A stretch of DNA of 34,237 nucleotides from Coriobacteriales bacterium (GTDB lineage: Bacteria > Actinomycetota > Coriobacteriia > Coriobacteriales > UBA8131): contig JAISEO010000040.1 of NCBI GenBank assembly GCA_031264075.1, positions 1 to 34,237 on the forward strand, in the 5' to 3' direction. This document shows, piece by piece, positions 1 to 7,818 of the stretch (positions are counted from its first letter, which is position 1; every line of letters starts with the position of its first letter). The notes beneath the pieces are model-generated. The model was given only the letters and a program-made list of their open reading frames with translations, made no database searches and was not told where the DNA came from. The position numbers and the translations under genes were made by a program.

Positions 1-1145
1 GTCATGATATAGCCATCCTCGAGCACGAGGAACTCGTTTCCCGCGTCATCAAAGGTCAAAACGGAATAGTTCCCCTGCTTGCCAAAGGCCAGGGCCTCGC
101 CAAACCAGATCTCGCCCGTGCCTTCCTTCATGATGTAACTCCCCGGCTGAAGATTGACGCGCTGCGTTGCGTTGGCGTTGAGGAACAGCGTGGCTACGAG
201 CACATCGTCGCGGTATATCTTGTAGTACGCACCGCCTTCGGAGTAGTTATACACGATGTCGAGGGGGCACTGCTCGGAATACGTGCCCTCGGCCTGAAAC
301 AGCACACCGGTTGCCGGAAAGGGCTGCGTGCAGCCGGCGGCCCGGTCGGCAGCGTCCGAATAGTTGCCCAGCGCAAGAAAGGCTCGATAGGCATCCTCGA
401 GATCGCCCTCCGTAAACAGCTCATCCGCAAGGGCGTAATCGCACCGGTCGATCCATTCGCTCACATCGGGGATATCGCTGGAGAGCAGGCCGGAAAACGC
501 GGTTCTGGCGTCCTCAAAACTGCCCTCTTCGTAGAGCGCCTTGGCGTCCTCGTATAGGGCATGGGTGTTGCTGGTCTGAGCCCGCTCCTCGGCGTCTCGA
601 TACTCGCCCAGATCGCTGAAACCACTGCGGGCCACCCCATAATCACCCGCCTCAAAGGCAGCCGCGGCCTCGTCGTAGGCCTGTGCGCGAGATACTTCCT
701 GAAAGACGAAGAAGCCGGCGACACACAGGAGGATAAGCGCGAGCACGATGAGCGTGATAAGCAGGGGCTTCCTGCTTCTCCTGGTAACGGGGGCGGGAGC
801 TGCCGCGAAGGGCGGGGGTGCAGCCTGGGGTGGAGGAGGTGGCGCAGAAGGTGGAGGAGGAGTTGGAGTGGGAGTTGGAGAGGGAGTTGGAGAGGGAGAT
901 GGGGGCAGGATCGGCTCGACAACGGGGCCGGGCGGAGGAACAGCACTCAAAATAGCTTCGCCCGTTGGGCCAGGAGGAGGCAAAGGAGCAGCACTCAAGA
1001 CAGGGTCGCCCGTTGGACCGGGAGGAGCGGGAGGAACAGCATCCAAAACCGGTGCACCGCTGGGCGGGGGCACTGCTGCGGCGCTTTCCAGAACGGGTGC
1101 GCCCTGTGGCGGTGGCGGAGCAAACGGAGCGAAATCGTCAGACAT
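1..1145 (-). CDS. Proline-rich single-pass membrane protein with TPR-like repeats (3' end outside window)
   Basis: The reading frame is open from an ATG at 1145 to the window edge, so the C-terminus is missing; 381 codons are visible. Residues 1-125 are very rich in proline, with a recurring G-(A/D/E)-(P/A)-(V/I)-L motif between proline runs and a Pro-Thr/Pro-Ser stretch at about 82-97. Basic residues (TRRSRK) precede one membrane segment at about 127-149. Residues 154-265 hold three TPR-like helical repeats with the pattern Y-x-x-A-x-x-x-(F/Y)-x-x-G-D/S-(F/Y/L)-x-x-A. The rest is a beta-rich region I do not recognise. The Pro-rich part is probably cytoplasmic and the TPR part outside, but topology is inference. 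A GGGGAG ribosome site lies upstream, and the gene follows rseP after 17 bases. Function unknown. Confidence 0.8.
   Translation of the reverse strand, partial: MSDDFAPFAPPPPQGAPVLESAAAVPPPSGAPVLDAVPPAPPGPTGDPVLSAAPLPPPGPTGEAILSAVPPPGPVVEPILPPSPSPTPSPTPTPTPPPPSAPPPPPQAAPPPFAAAPAPVTRRSRKPLLITLIVLALILLCVAGFFVFQEVSRAQAYDEAAAAFEAGDYGVARSGFSDLGEYRDAEERAQTSNTHALYEDAKALYEEGSFEDARTAFSGLLSSDIPDVSEWIDRCDYALADELFTEGDLEDAYRAFLALGNYSDAADRAAGCTQPFPATGVLFQAEGTYSEQCPLDIVYNYSEGGAYYKIYRDDVLVATLFLNANATQRVNLQPGSYIMKEGTGEIWFGEALAFGKQGNYSVLTFDDAGNEFLVLEDGYIM
859..900. repeat. 12-bp tandem repeat inside the Pro-rich coding region
   Basis: Three and a half copies of a 12-base unit (plus strand ggagttggag plus two variable bases) start at 859, 871 and 883. 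On the coding strand they encode Pro-Thr/Pro-Ser dipeptides. The unit is a multiple of three, so gain or loss of copies would change linker length without a frameshift. Confidence 0.8.
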
Positions 1146-1162
1146 GGGAGCTTCTCCCCTCT

Positions 1163-2476
1163 CTACCCACCGAGAAAATACCGTTGGATGTCTGCATTGG
1201 TGGCTACAACAAACAGCAAGAGCATAGCAGCCAGACCGGCAAAGGACAGTCCGTTGACCACGCGCGCTGGCAGGCGGCGGCGCGTGACGCGCTCGATGGT
1301 CTCGATGACTATCTTGCCGCCGTCTAGCGGCGGTATGGGAAGCAGGTTCATGAGGCCAATGGATATGGAGAGCGCGGCAACGAGCAGGATGAAGGTGAAG
1401 GGCCCGGATGCCGCCGCCGAGCTTGCCTCCATGGATATGCCCACGACGCTGGAGGTCTGCCCTATGGTGTTTGCGAAGGTCGCCGGATTCAGCAGCTGGA
1501 GAATGGCTCCCAGCGTAAGGCCGACGAGCGAAACCGAAACCTCCGCGGCACGGAAGAAGTCGATGGGCTCGTGCCTGATACGCGAGGTAACCCCTATCAT
1601 CGGGCTCCCCGCCTCGCTCTCAGCCAGAGTAAGCACCGCGGTGAGCTTGTAACCGTCGTGCCGGTATCCCAGCACCACCTCGTCTCCCGCCTCGTACTGC
1701 TGCACCGCGCTCGTAAAGTCCTGCCAGCTTTGCAGAGGCACCGCGTTGAGGGAGACGATCTCATCGCCCGGCAACACGCCCGCTACCGCCGCAGGGGAGG
1801 AGGGCACCACGCTGTCCACGGTGGTGGTGGGGGCCTGCGTGCCGTTTACCATGAGCAGCGTTATGAGGATGGCCATGGCCACGAGCAGGTTGGAGAACGA
1901 CCCGGCAAGCAGGATGACAATCCGCTTCCACCAGGGCAGCGAGGCATAGGTGCGTGTGTGCTCGGAGGCCAGGAAGGCCTTGAGGTCGGGGATGTAGCGA
2001 CTCTCGCCCTCTTCGTATCGGACACCGTCTATCGTGGCCTCCGCGATATCGTAGTGGTACAGCCCCCGTGCCCGGTAGCGCCGGACCGTGCCCCAGTCGT
2101 CGAGCGTGTTGAGGTGGGTGAGCAGGTCAAAGTCAAGGCTCTCGCCGGCCCGTTCGGCCCGCTCCAGGCAGATCGTGCCAAAATAGCTGATAAAGGCCAA
2201 CGCCTTTTCCAGATCGGTGCCTGCCGCACCCTTCTCCATGCCCGCAATCATGCAGTAGCCGCCGAGGGGTACCACCGTCACGCCGTAGTAGGTCTCCTTA
2301 CGCTTAAACGCCAGCTTGGCCCCCGGAAGCCCGATCATGAACTCCTTGACACGCACGCCAAAAGCGCGGGCAGCCAGATAATGACCGCCTTCATGGATAA
2401 AGACGATGCTCGTGAGGAGGACCAGGCCCCAAAACACGGTCGTGAGGATGTCAGTCAGGCTGCTCAGGGTAATCAT
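1163..2476 (-). CDS. rseP: Site-2 intramembrane zinc metalloprotease, RseP/M50B family
   Basis: Intramembrane protease expected to cleave membrane-anchored anti-sigma factors or remnant signal peptides. The zinc motif HEGGH is at residues 28-32 in the first membrane helix (H28, E29, H32), and the third metal ligand is in the C-terminal motif LLPIPPLDGGK with LDG at about 384-386. A PDZ domain lies at about 220-300 between the two catalytic segments. At 437 residues it is longer than typical relatives, because about 120 residues separate the first helix region from the next membrane motif (AGSFSN). The gene lies directly downstream of the DUF4160 module with only 9 bases between them, and no clear Shine-Dalgarno sequence precedes the ATG at 2476. 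Family assignment is firm; the substrate is unknown. Confidence 0.9.
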   Translation of the reverse strand: MITLSSLTDILTTVFWGLVLLTSIVFIHEGGHYLAARAFGVRVKEFMIGLPGAKLAFKRKETYYGVTVVPLGGYCMIAGMEKGAAGTDLEKALAFISYFGTICLERAERAGESLDFDLLTHLNTLDDWGTVRRYRARGLYHYDIAEATIDGVRYEEGESRYIPDLKAFLASEHTRTYASLPWWKRIVILLAGSFSNLLVAMAILITLLMVNGTQAPTTTVDSVVPSSPAAVAGVLPGDEIVSLNAVPLQSWQDFTSAVQQYEAGDEVVLGYRHDGYKLTAVLTLAESEAGSPMIGVTSRIRHEPIDFFRAAEVSVSLVGLTLGAILQLLNPATFANTIGQTSSVVGISMEASSAAASGPFTFILLVAALSISIGLMNLLPIPPLDGGKIVIETIERVTRRRLPARVVNGLSFAGLAAMLLLFVVATNADIQRYFLGG

Positions 2477-2485
2477 GTTTTACTT

Positions 2486-2740
2486 TTATTCAAAATGCGA
2501 TTTCCAGAATGCAATGATATGCTCAGCATTCAATGCAAGGTATGTCTCGATCTTTTTTATGCGATGTGCGGGGATCCTCGCTTGGTTATGCGCTATCTCA
2601 ATACTGTCGGAGCGTACCCAGAACTTGCTGTTATTCTGTGGTGAGCCGGTTTTTGCAACATGCACGTGGATAGGCTCATCGCCTTCATTCGAATAGATGA
2701 AGATGGCATAGTCAAGGAAATACGAATACCGAGGACTCAT
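2486..2740 (-). CDS. DUF4160-like small protein, probable half of a two-gene module
   Basis: An 84-residue protein with the HVHV signature (residues 25-28) followed by a short beta-rich part (KFWVRSDSIEIA) and a C-terminal helix. This matches what I know of the DUF4160 family, whose members often sit beside a small partner gene and are sometimes described as toxin-antitoxin-like. The ATG overlaps the end of the upstream gene by four bases (2737-2740), so the two are translationally coupled. Base composition is clearly more AT-rich than the pilus and protease genes on either side, which suggests horizontal acquisition. Activity is not established from sequence. Confidence 0.7.
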   Translation of the reverse strand: MSPRYSYFLDYAIFIYSNEGDEPIHVHVAKTGSPQNNSKFWVRSDSIEIAHNQARIPAHRIKKIETYLALNAEHIIAFWKSHFE

Positions 2741-3015
2741 GCAGTCGAAGCGTCTCGTGCAAGTTCGAAGATCAAGACTGAGTTTCGTTTGATATAGTCG
2801 AGAAGATCGTTAAGCTGATTTGATGAGAATCCGTAGCTCCGGTTGAATTGAAAGAAGGGCAGTACGCCTTCGGCAAAATAGAACGGTTCTCGATGTCCCT
2901 GGACTTCCTGTTCAACATAGAAGGGAACCGTATCGATGCCATTGACACTTTTTATATCGCTAAAGGTTACGACAATGCCGTTGCTGTCCTCTGAATAAAA
3001 ATGTTTCATAGCCAT
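2737..3015 (-). CDS. Small protein of unknown function, partner of the DUF4160-like gene
   Basis: The start at 3015 (MAMKHFYSED, 92 residues) is chosen because AAGAGGAG lies just upstream; the ATG at 3009 is an equally plausible alternative with ten-base spacing. The open frame extends further up to 3081, but those codons overlap the likely promoter. The protein has an N-terminal beta-rich half (IVVTFSDIKSVNG, VPFYVEQE) and a C-terminal helical segment (NQLNDLLDYIKRN). I do not recognise the family. Coupling to the DUF4160-like gene by a four-base overlap and shared AT-richness argue for a co-acquired pair, possibly toxin-antitoxin-like; that function is inference. Confidence 0.6.
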   Translation of the reverse strand: MAMKHFYSEDSNGIVVTFSDIKSVNGIDTVPFYVEQEVQGHREPFYFAEGVLPFFQFNRSYGFSSNQLNDLLDYIKRNSVLIFELARDASTA

Positions 3016-3063
3016 GGCTCTCCTCTTGCTCATCGGCTCATAGTGGGCAGATTCCTTGGAGAA

Positions 3064-3069
3064 AGTATA
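3064..3069 (-). promoter_or_regulatory. Candidate extended -10 promoter for the two-gene AT-rich module
   Basis: On the minus strand the bases TGC precede TATACT (3064-3069), giving an extended -10 element about 50 bases before the start codon at 3015. No good -35 hexamer is visible. The same nine bases occur at the candidate pilC promoter. Confidence 0.4.
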
Positions 3070-3102
3070 GCACGCAAGCACCGGCGAAGCCGCTGCACAG
3101 TT

Positions 3103-5148
3103 CTACTCCTCGGTAGTGGACCCCGGACGTTCTGCCCAGACGTATTGGTTGACTTCAAACTGTGTGCAGAGATGGCTTTTTGCGTTATAGGTGCTCGGAT
3201 CGCCAAACAGCGCCGCGTTGTAGTCTGGATAGGGCACGAAGCTGTGGACTTTGCCTGTTTCAAAGCCGGTGGTGTGGGAGATGGTTATGCCTACGCCCTT
3301 ATCAGGGACGTTCAAGCTGCCTACGCCTATGCTGGTGTCGTTGTAGATGAAGATACCCGCTGCGTTGCCATAGGGGGAGTCAGTGGTCATGCCCAGCTCG
3401 ATGTTGTCCGGGTTGTCGTCAAGGGCGTTGAGGGTAAAGTTGCTGTTGAGGTTGAGGGTTCCGGCGCAGTAGATGTTGCCCTTGATGGTGCAGTTGCCCG
3501 CAATCGTGAGCGTGGCGCCCCGGTTGACATAGATGTTGCCGGTGATATCTGCGCCCGCCTCGATTATCAGGCTGCCACCGGTCTCTACGACGATGCCCTT
3601 GTTTTCCTGGGCGTTGAGCACCGCGCCCCAGGCAATGGCAAGTTCGTGGTTGTTCTGCACGAGGATGCTGCCACTCTGCAAACGAACCCTGGATGCGGCG
3701 GTGGAATCGTTCGTCCAATGGCCCGGGCCCGCGATACGGGAGTGCCGCCGCGTCTGGCCCTCGCCGGGGTCGGCGAAGATGAAGTCGTAGCTGGTGAAGA
3801 TAAGGTCTTCCTTTTTGCTGAACGGAATCAGCGTGCTTGCATTATTTGCGAAGGTAGTATCATCGAAGATCGTGCCGATGTTCGTATTGCGCTTGGTATA
3901 CAGTGTGCCCGAACCGATAGTGTAGCCGGTGTTCATCTCGAACTTTTTCTGCGAAGTATCGGTGAGGTAAAGACTCAAGCCATTGTTATAGAGAAGCCGT
4001 TGAGGCACTGGCTCTGCGTCGCCTGAATAGTAGGCAGCCAGGGTAATATCGGGCCAGTCACTCTCAGTAAAATGCTCATCATACGGATGATCCAAGGTAT
4101 AATACACGAGTTTTCCGGCGAAATATCCTGTTTCGGTGAGAAGGACACCCTTGTGGCCCTCTACATTATAGGGAAAGCCGCCATCAATTCTCTTGTTGGT
4201 ATCCGTGCCTATCATCTCGGAAGTAATCGGCGCGATCCCATTATCTACCATAGCCGTGCTGTTCTGGGTTATGAGGAATGTGCCGCGCGTGGGATCCAGT
4301 CCAACATAGGCCAGATCCTTAAAATCGTACAGTGCCGACAGATACTTATAACTGTAATTGCGCCGGACGGTCTTGGTACTCCCATTATAATCGCCCGCGG
4401 CCACTGAGAGCAGGTCGAACTTATAGTTAACAGGTGTTACGGACACAGGGGGACGAACTTCGAAGTAGGACCACGGTTTATTATCACCCGCAGCACCGTA
4501 GCGGAACTCCGGCATCCACGTTGCCTCTTTGGCCAGGTCGGGCAGGTTCGCTACGTCCTCAAGCGCGGCGGCTATGCCGGCCTCGCTGTAGTCAAAATCG
4601 GTCTTGATGGCGTTGAAGTGCGAGAGCTGCTGAAGGTAGAGTGAGGTGGAGAGCGTCTCCTGGGTATCCGCGTAGGTGGCCGTCGTCGTGATTTTCAGCT
4701 CATTGCAGACTTTTGAGGTAAACTCCACCGTCGTGGTGGCCGTGCCCATGTTACCGCCCAGATCCGCCTCGCTGTAGTCCTGTACCTCGGGGTATTCAGC
4801 AGAACCATCAGCGAGATACGCAGTCTTGAGGTTCTGGATGAACTCGTAGGGCTCTTGTACCGCAGCGTAGTTATCCGGCGCATCAAGAGGATCGAGGGAG
4901 TCCGGTGCCGGCACGCCACTGAGCCAGTTGACTATGCGCGCGTTGACGGACTGCGCCGTGTAGTAGGCCTGCGTCTGCGTGCGGTTGAGCGTAGTAGCGT
5001 GAAAGTTGAACGAGATGATGGCCCCGATGGAGGCAATCACCAGCGTGAGAACGATGGCGACAATCATCACCCAGGTGAGGGTGGAGCCACGGGTCTCCGG
5101 TATGCGGGCCCTGCCCCTGCGCGTGTCCTCTGTTGCTCTCATGCCCAT
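3103..5148 (-). CDS. PilX/GspK-like pilus protein with C-terminal beta-solenoid-like domain
   Basis: The start at 5148 is preferred because GCAGGAG lies seven bases upstream. An in-frame ATG at 5238, with a poorer site, would add 30 residues. The frame stays open to 6219, but that part lies antiparallel to nothing real and overlaps the preceding prepilin in another frame. The 681-residue protein has a type III-like signal (TRG|STLTW, cleavage after G21) and a membrane helix at about 25-46. It lacks the Glu at +5, as in PilX/GspK minor pilins. The middle is a large unrecognised extracellular region. At about 500-600 there are short repeated beta strands (GATLTIAG, GNIYCAGTLNL) resembling a beta-solenoid, homologous to a segment of the protein at 13830-15566. 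It is the last gene of the pilus operon. Likely a minor pilin or surface-exposed tip component (inference). Confidence 0.7.
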   Translation of the reverse strand: MGMRATEDTRRGRARIPETRGSTLTWVMIVAIVLTLVIASIGAIISFNFHATTLNRTQTQAYYTAQSVNARIVNWLSGVPAPDSLDPLDAPDNYAAVQEPYEFIQNLKTAYLADGSAEYPEVQDYSEADLGGNMGTATTTVEFTSKVCNELKITTTATYADTQETLSTSLYLQQLSHFNAIKTDFDYSEAGIAAALEDVANLPDLAKEATWMPEFRYGAAGDNKPWSYFEVRPPVSVTPVNYKFDLLSVAAGDYNGSTKTVRRNYSYKYLSALYDFKDLAYVGLDPTRGTFLITQNSTAMVDNGIAPITSEMIGTDTNKRIDGGFPYNVEGHKGVLLTETGYFAGKLVYYTLDHPYDEHFTESDWPDITLAAYYSGDAEPVPQRLLYNNGLSLYLTDTSQKKFEMNTGYTIGSGTLYTKRNTNIGTIFDDTTFANNASTLIPFSKKEDLIFTSYDFIFADPGEGQTRRHSRIAGPGHWTNDSTAASRVRLQSGSILVQNNHELAIAWGAVLNAQENKGIVVETGGSLIIEAGADITGNIYVNRGATLTIAGNCTIKGNIYCAGTLNLNSNFTLNALDDNPDNIELGMTTDSPYGNAAGIFIYNDTSIGVGSLNVPDKGVGITISHTTGFETGKVHSFVPYPDYNAALFGDPSTYNAKSHLCTQFEVNQYVWAERPGSTTEE

Positions 5149-5248
5149 ATCATCACTCCTGCCCTCACGGGAAGTGCCGCCCTGCCCTGGTGTTCCGCTG
5201 CCTTGTGTTGGCTGCCGTGTCGCCGTTCTCATGCCCATGCCTCCCACG

Positions 5249-6535
5249 CTAGCTGCCAGAAGGTGGCGAGGTGCCCACCCAGCTGATGCGAACATAGCCG
5301 TTGTCCCTGGGCGCTTGCAACTTGTCGTCAGGATTTTTTGAAGTCGGATCGGGAATAGTGTTGACGGTATCGCCGCCGATAAGCCTGGCCACGCGGAGCC
5401 AGTGCGAAGGACGCAGGAGATACGCGTCTTTCGCCACAGAATCGGTCCACGCGGTGTGGGTCGCCTGGGTAAAAATCCAGCCGGAACCGCCACCGCCGCC
5501 ATCAAAGGAGCCGGCACCCCCACCGTACCAGCCGCCTCCACCGCCGCCGCCGGTAAGTGGTGTCGCATACGTAACAGAAGCGCCCTGCCCGAAGCTGCCG
5601 TTGGGGCCAGCCGGTACTTCACTGGAAGAGACCGTGAGCGTGCCTGTTGCACCGCCGCTACTCTGTGTACCGCCGATACCAAAGCGTGGAGAGACTCTTC
5701 CTCCCTCTCTGCCCGTTGTGCCGCCGCCCTGCCCGCCAAAGTCTTGATTGTCCGGATTGGCAGGCCGATCCGCCCCATCATGGTTGCTTCCTGCGCCACC
5801 GCCGCCACCAGCGACGATGACGCGGGCATACATACTGTCAGTATTGATACGCACATCGGAGGCGCCGCCGCCGCCGCCCTGCCTGTACCCCTCCGTTGTG
5901 GTATAAGAACCAGCAGTGCCGCCGCCATTGTAACCACCGGAGGCATTACTCGCTTCAGACTCGCCCTGTGTGCCTGCATAGAGATAAAGGATCGTGCCCT
6001 GGGTGAGCCGAACCATGCCTGTGGCATAACCACCAGAGCCACCTTGGCTTTCTGTCGGACCTCTGCTTGTATTGTTGTTTTTACTGTCGCCCCCCCGTGC
6101 TCCCCAGACCTCGAGCTGGTAGTAGCCCGTCGTCTGCACGATGTATTGCTTGTGGGGCTCGGTGGCAGCACCACCGTCCAGCACGACGGTGGCGGGAGGC
6201 GTGCTGGTGCCGGGTTCAAGTACCGTGTAACTGCTCAGGTCTCCGCTGTAGGTGCCGGCAGTACCCGATATCGTGGAATTGCCGAGCTTGAGCTCCAGAG
6301 CGTCGGACAGGGCGTTGGGCTTGTCATCGGAGGCAAGGGCCGCCTCAACCGCCGCGTTGTCGGCGCGTACCTGGTCGTTGCGCTGCTGCACGCCGGCCAT
6401 GCCGAGTACCGCTGCCACCACCGAGGTGGCGACCACAGCCAGGATGGCAAAGGAAACGATAATCTCCACAAGGGTAAAGCCGCGCTGTGTCGCGCCCTGG
6501 ATGGTATTGTGCTGGTCTTTCGCCGTGCTCCACAT
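5249..6535 (-). CDS. Type IV prepilin-like protein fused to a glycine-rich domain
   Basis: The ATG at 6535 is chosen because GAGGGG lies six bases upstream and it gives a short leader. The cleavage site is QRG|FTLVE (after G19, Glu24 at +5), followed by the hydrophobic pilin helix up to about 46. Residues of about 125-360 form a glycine-rich domain containing YYQLEVWGARGGD, VIVAGGGGGAG and GGGGGGGWYGGG, the pattern of the Gly_rich (ALK-like) surface domain. The C-terminus ends in VRISWVG. At 428 residues it is far larger than a structural pilin, so it is probably a minor or tip pilin with an adhesin-like head (inference). It sits between pilT and the PilX-like gene, stopping 13 bases before the alternative start of the latter. 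Confidence 0.8.
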   Translation of the reverse strand: MWSTAKDQHNTIQGATQRGFTLVEIIVSFAILAVVATSVVAAVLGMAGVQQRNDQVRADNAAVEAALASDDKPNALSDALELKLGNSTISGTAGTYSGDLSSYTVLEPGTSTPPATVVLDGGAATEPHKQYIVQTTGYYQLEVWGARGGDSKNNNTSRGPTESQGGSGGYATGMVRLTQGTILYLYAGTQGESEASNASGGYNGGGTAGSYTTTEGYRQGGGGGASDVRINTDSMYARVIVAGGGGGAGSNHDGADRPANPDNQDFGGQGGGTTGREGGRVSPRFGIGGTQSSGGATGTLTVSSSEVPAGPNGSFGQGASVTYATPLTGGGGGGGWYGGGAGSFDGGGGGSGWIFTQATHTAWTDSVAKDAYLLRPSHWLRVARLIGGDTVNTIPDPTSKNPDDKLQAPRDNGYVRISWVGTSPPSGS

Positions 6536-6639
6536 ACATAACCCCTCATGCCCACTCTTGCCGGTACGTACTGTGAGAGAGTATACCACGATTCCTGCAA
6601 GCAGAAAAGGACCAGTGGTGAATCCACAGGCCTGTTGTC

Positions 6640-7704
6640 TCAGTACAGGCCCAGATACTGCTCAAACTCGGCTTTGTCGGTTACGGCGTTCTCCGCGGTC
6701 TCACGGCTTATGAAGCCCTGCTTCACGAGCCTGGCCAGGTCGCCTCCGAGGGTGTGCATCCCCACGCCGGCCCCGGCCTGCATGGCCGAGGACAGCTGAT
6801 GGAACTTGCCCTCCCGTATCTGCGCGAGCACGGCGTCGGTTCCTATGAGAATCTCGGTGGCCACCGTGCGCCCGCTGTTGTCTGCGAGCGGCAGGAGGGT
6901 CTGCGTGATGATGCCGCGCAGTACCCCGGAAAGCTGTGAGCGGATCATGCCCTGGCTGTGCGAGGGGTATACGTCCACGATACGGTCGATGGTCTGGGCG
7001 GCACCCGTGGTGTGCAGGGTGGAGAACACCAGGTGGCCCGTCTCGGCGGCGGTAACAGCGGCGGAGATGGTCTCATAGTCGCGCATCTCGCCCACGAGGA
7101 TGACGTCGGGGTCTTCACGCATCGCGGAGCGCAGCGCGTCGGCAAAGCTCGCCACGTCGCGGTGCAGCTCGCGTTGGTGCACAAGACAGCGCTTATGCTG
7201 ATGCACGTATTCGATGGGGTCCTCGATGGTGATGATATGGGCGGCCCGCTGCACGTTGATATAGTCGATCATCGCCGCGAGCGTCGTGGACTTACCCGAG
7301 CCGGTAGGGCCGGTAACCAGCACGATGCCCCGCGGCTCGTCGGAGAGACTCTGGATGACCGGCGGCAGCCTGAGGTCCGCCAGCGTGGGAATATCGTCGC
7401 GCAGCATACGGATGGCGGCCGCCAGCTCGTTCTGCGCGTGATAGACGTTGACGCGGTAGCGGTTTTCCTGGGCGTCTGAGAAGGAGAAGTCCAGGTCGCG
7501 CCCGAGTTCCAGCTCTTCCTTCTGCACGGCGTTGAGCAGGGAGAGGATGGTCTCGCGGTAGTCGGCTGCCGTGCCGCTGAAGGGCCCTGGCTTGAGTTGG
7601 CCCAGATGGCGGAAGGTCGGCACCTGCCGGGCGGTGATGTGCAGGTCGGAACAGTCGTTTTGACGCGCGTACTGGGTGAGTTGCTCTATGGTTATAACTG
7701 GCAT
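6640..7704 (-). CDS. pilT: Twitching motility / pilus retraction ATPase PilT
   Basis: Hexameric cytoplasmic ATPase that depolymerises type IV pili. In 354 residues it shows the Walker A motif GPTGSGKST (132-140), the Asp box ITIEDPIEY (158-166), the Walker B region LVGEMRD (203-209) and the His box GHLVFSTLHT (223-232). The N-terminal SDLHI element typical of PilT is at 19-23. There is no cysteine zinc motif, which separates it from the PilB gene next door. AAGGGAG lies four bases before the ATG. The classical C-terminal AIRAGE motif of PilT is not obvious. The gene lies downstream of pilB, separated by a repeat-containing spacer. Confidence 0.93.
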   Translation of the reverse strand: MPVITIEQLTQYARQNDCSDLHITARQVPTFRHLGQLKPGPFSGTAADYRETILSLLNAVQKEELELGRDLDFSFSDAQENRYRVNVYHAQNELAAAIRMLRDDIPTLADLRLPPVIQSLSDEPRGIVLVTGPTGSGKSTTLAAMIDYINVQRAAHIITIEDPIEYVHQHKRCLVHQRELHRDVASFADALRSAMREDPDVILVGEMRDYETISAAVTAAETGHLVFSTLHTTGAAQTIDRIVDVYPSHSQGMIRSQLSGVLRGIITQTLLPLADNSGRTVATEILIGTDAVLAQIREGKFHQLSSAMQAGAGVGMHTLGGDLARLVKQGFISRETAENAVTDKAEFEQYLGLY

Positions 7705-7727
7705 ACCGCTCCCTTACTTTTGTGATT

Positions 7728-7818
7728 GAGCGGAGTTGGGAAGATCCCTCGACTCCGCTACGCTCCGCTCGGAATGACAGTGGGGGTGTGCCAGGATCCG
7801 CTCGGAATGACAATGGGG
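7728..7818. repeat. REP-like dispersed repeat between pilB and pilT
   Basis: The spacer contains GAGCGGAG (7728-7735) and its inverted partner CTCCGCTC (7763-7770), followed by GGAATGACA. A second partial copy of the block tccgctcggaatgaca occurs at 7797-7812; the first is at 7764-7779, and both are followed by a purine and TGGGG. This resembles a widespread REP-like intergenic repeat family containing a CATTCCGAGCGGAG core. The repeat ends against the pilB stop codon. Confidence 0.65.

Noticed and set aside
5149-6219. N-terminal extension of the PilX-like frame
   Set aside because: Overlaps the Gly-rich prepilin gene in another frame on the same strand; the sequence is low-complexity and a strong ribosome site exists at 5148.
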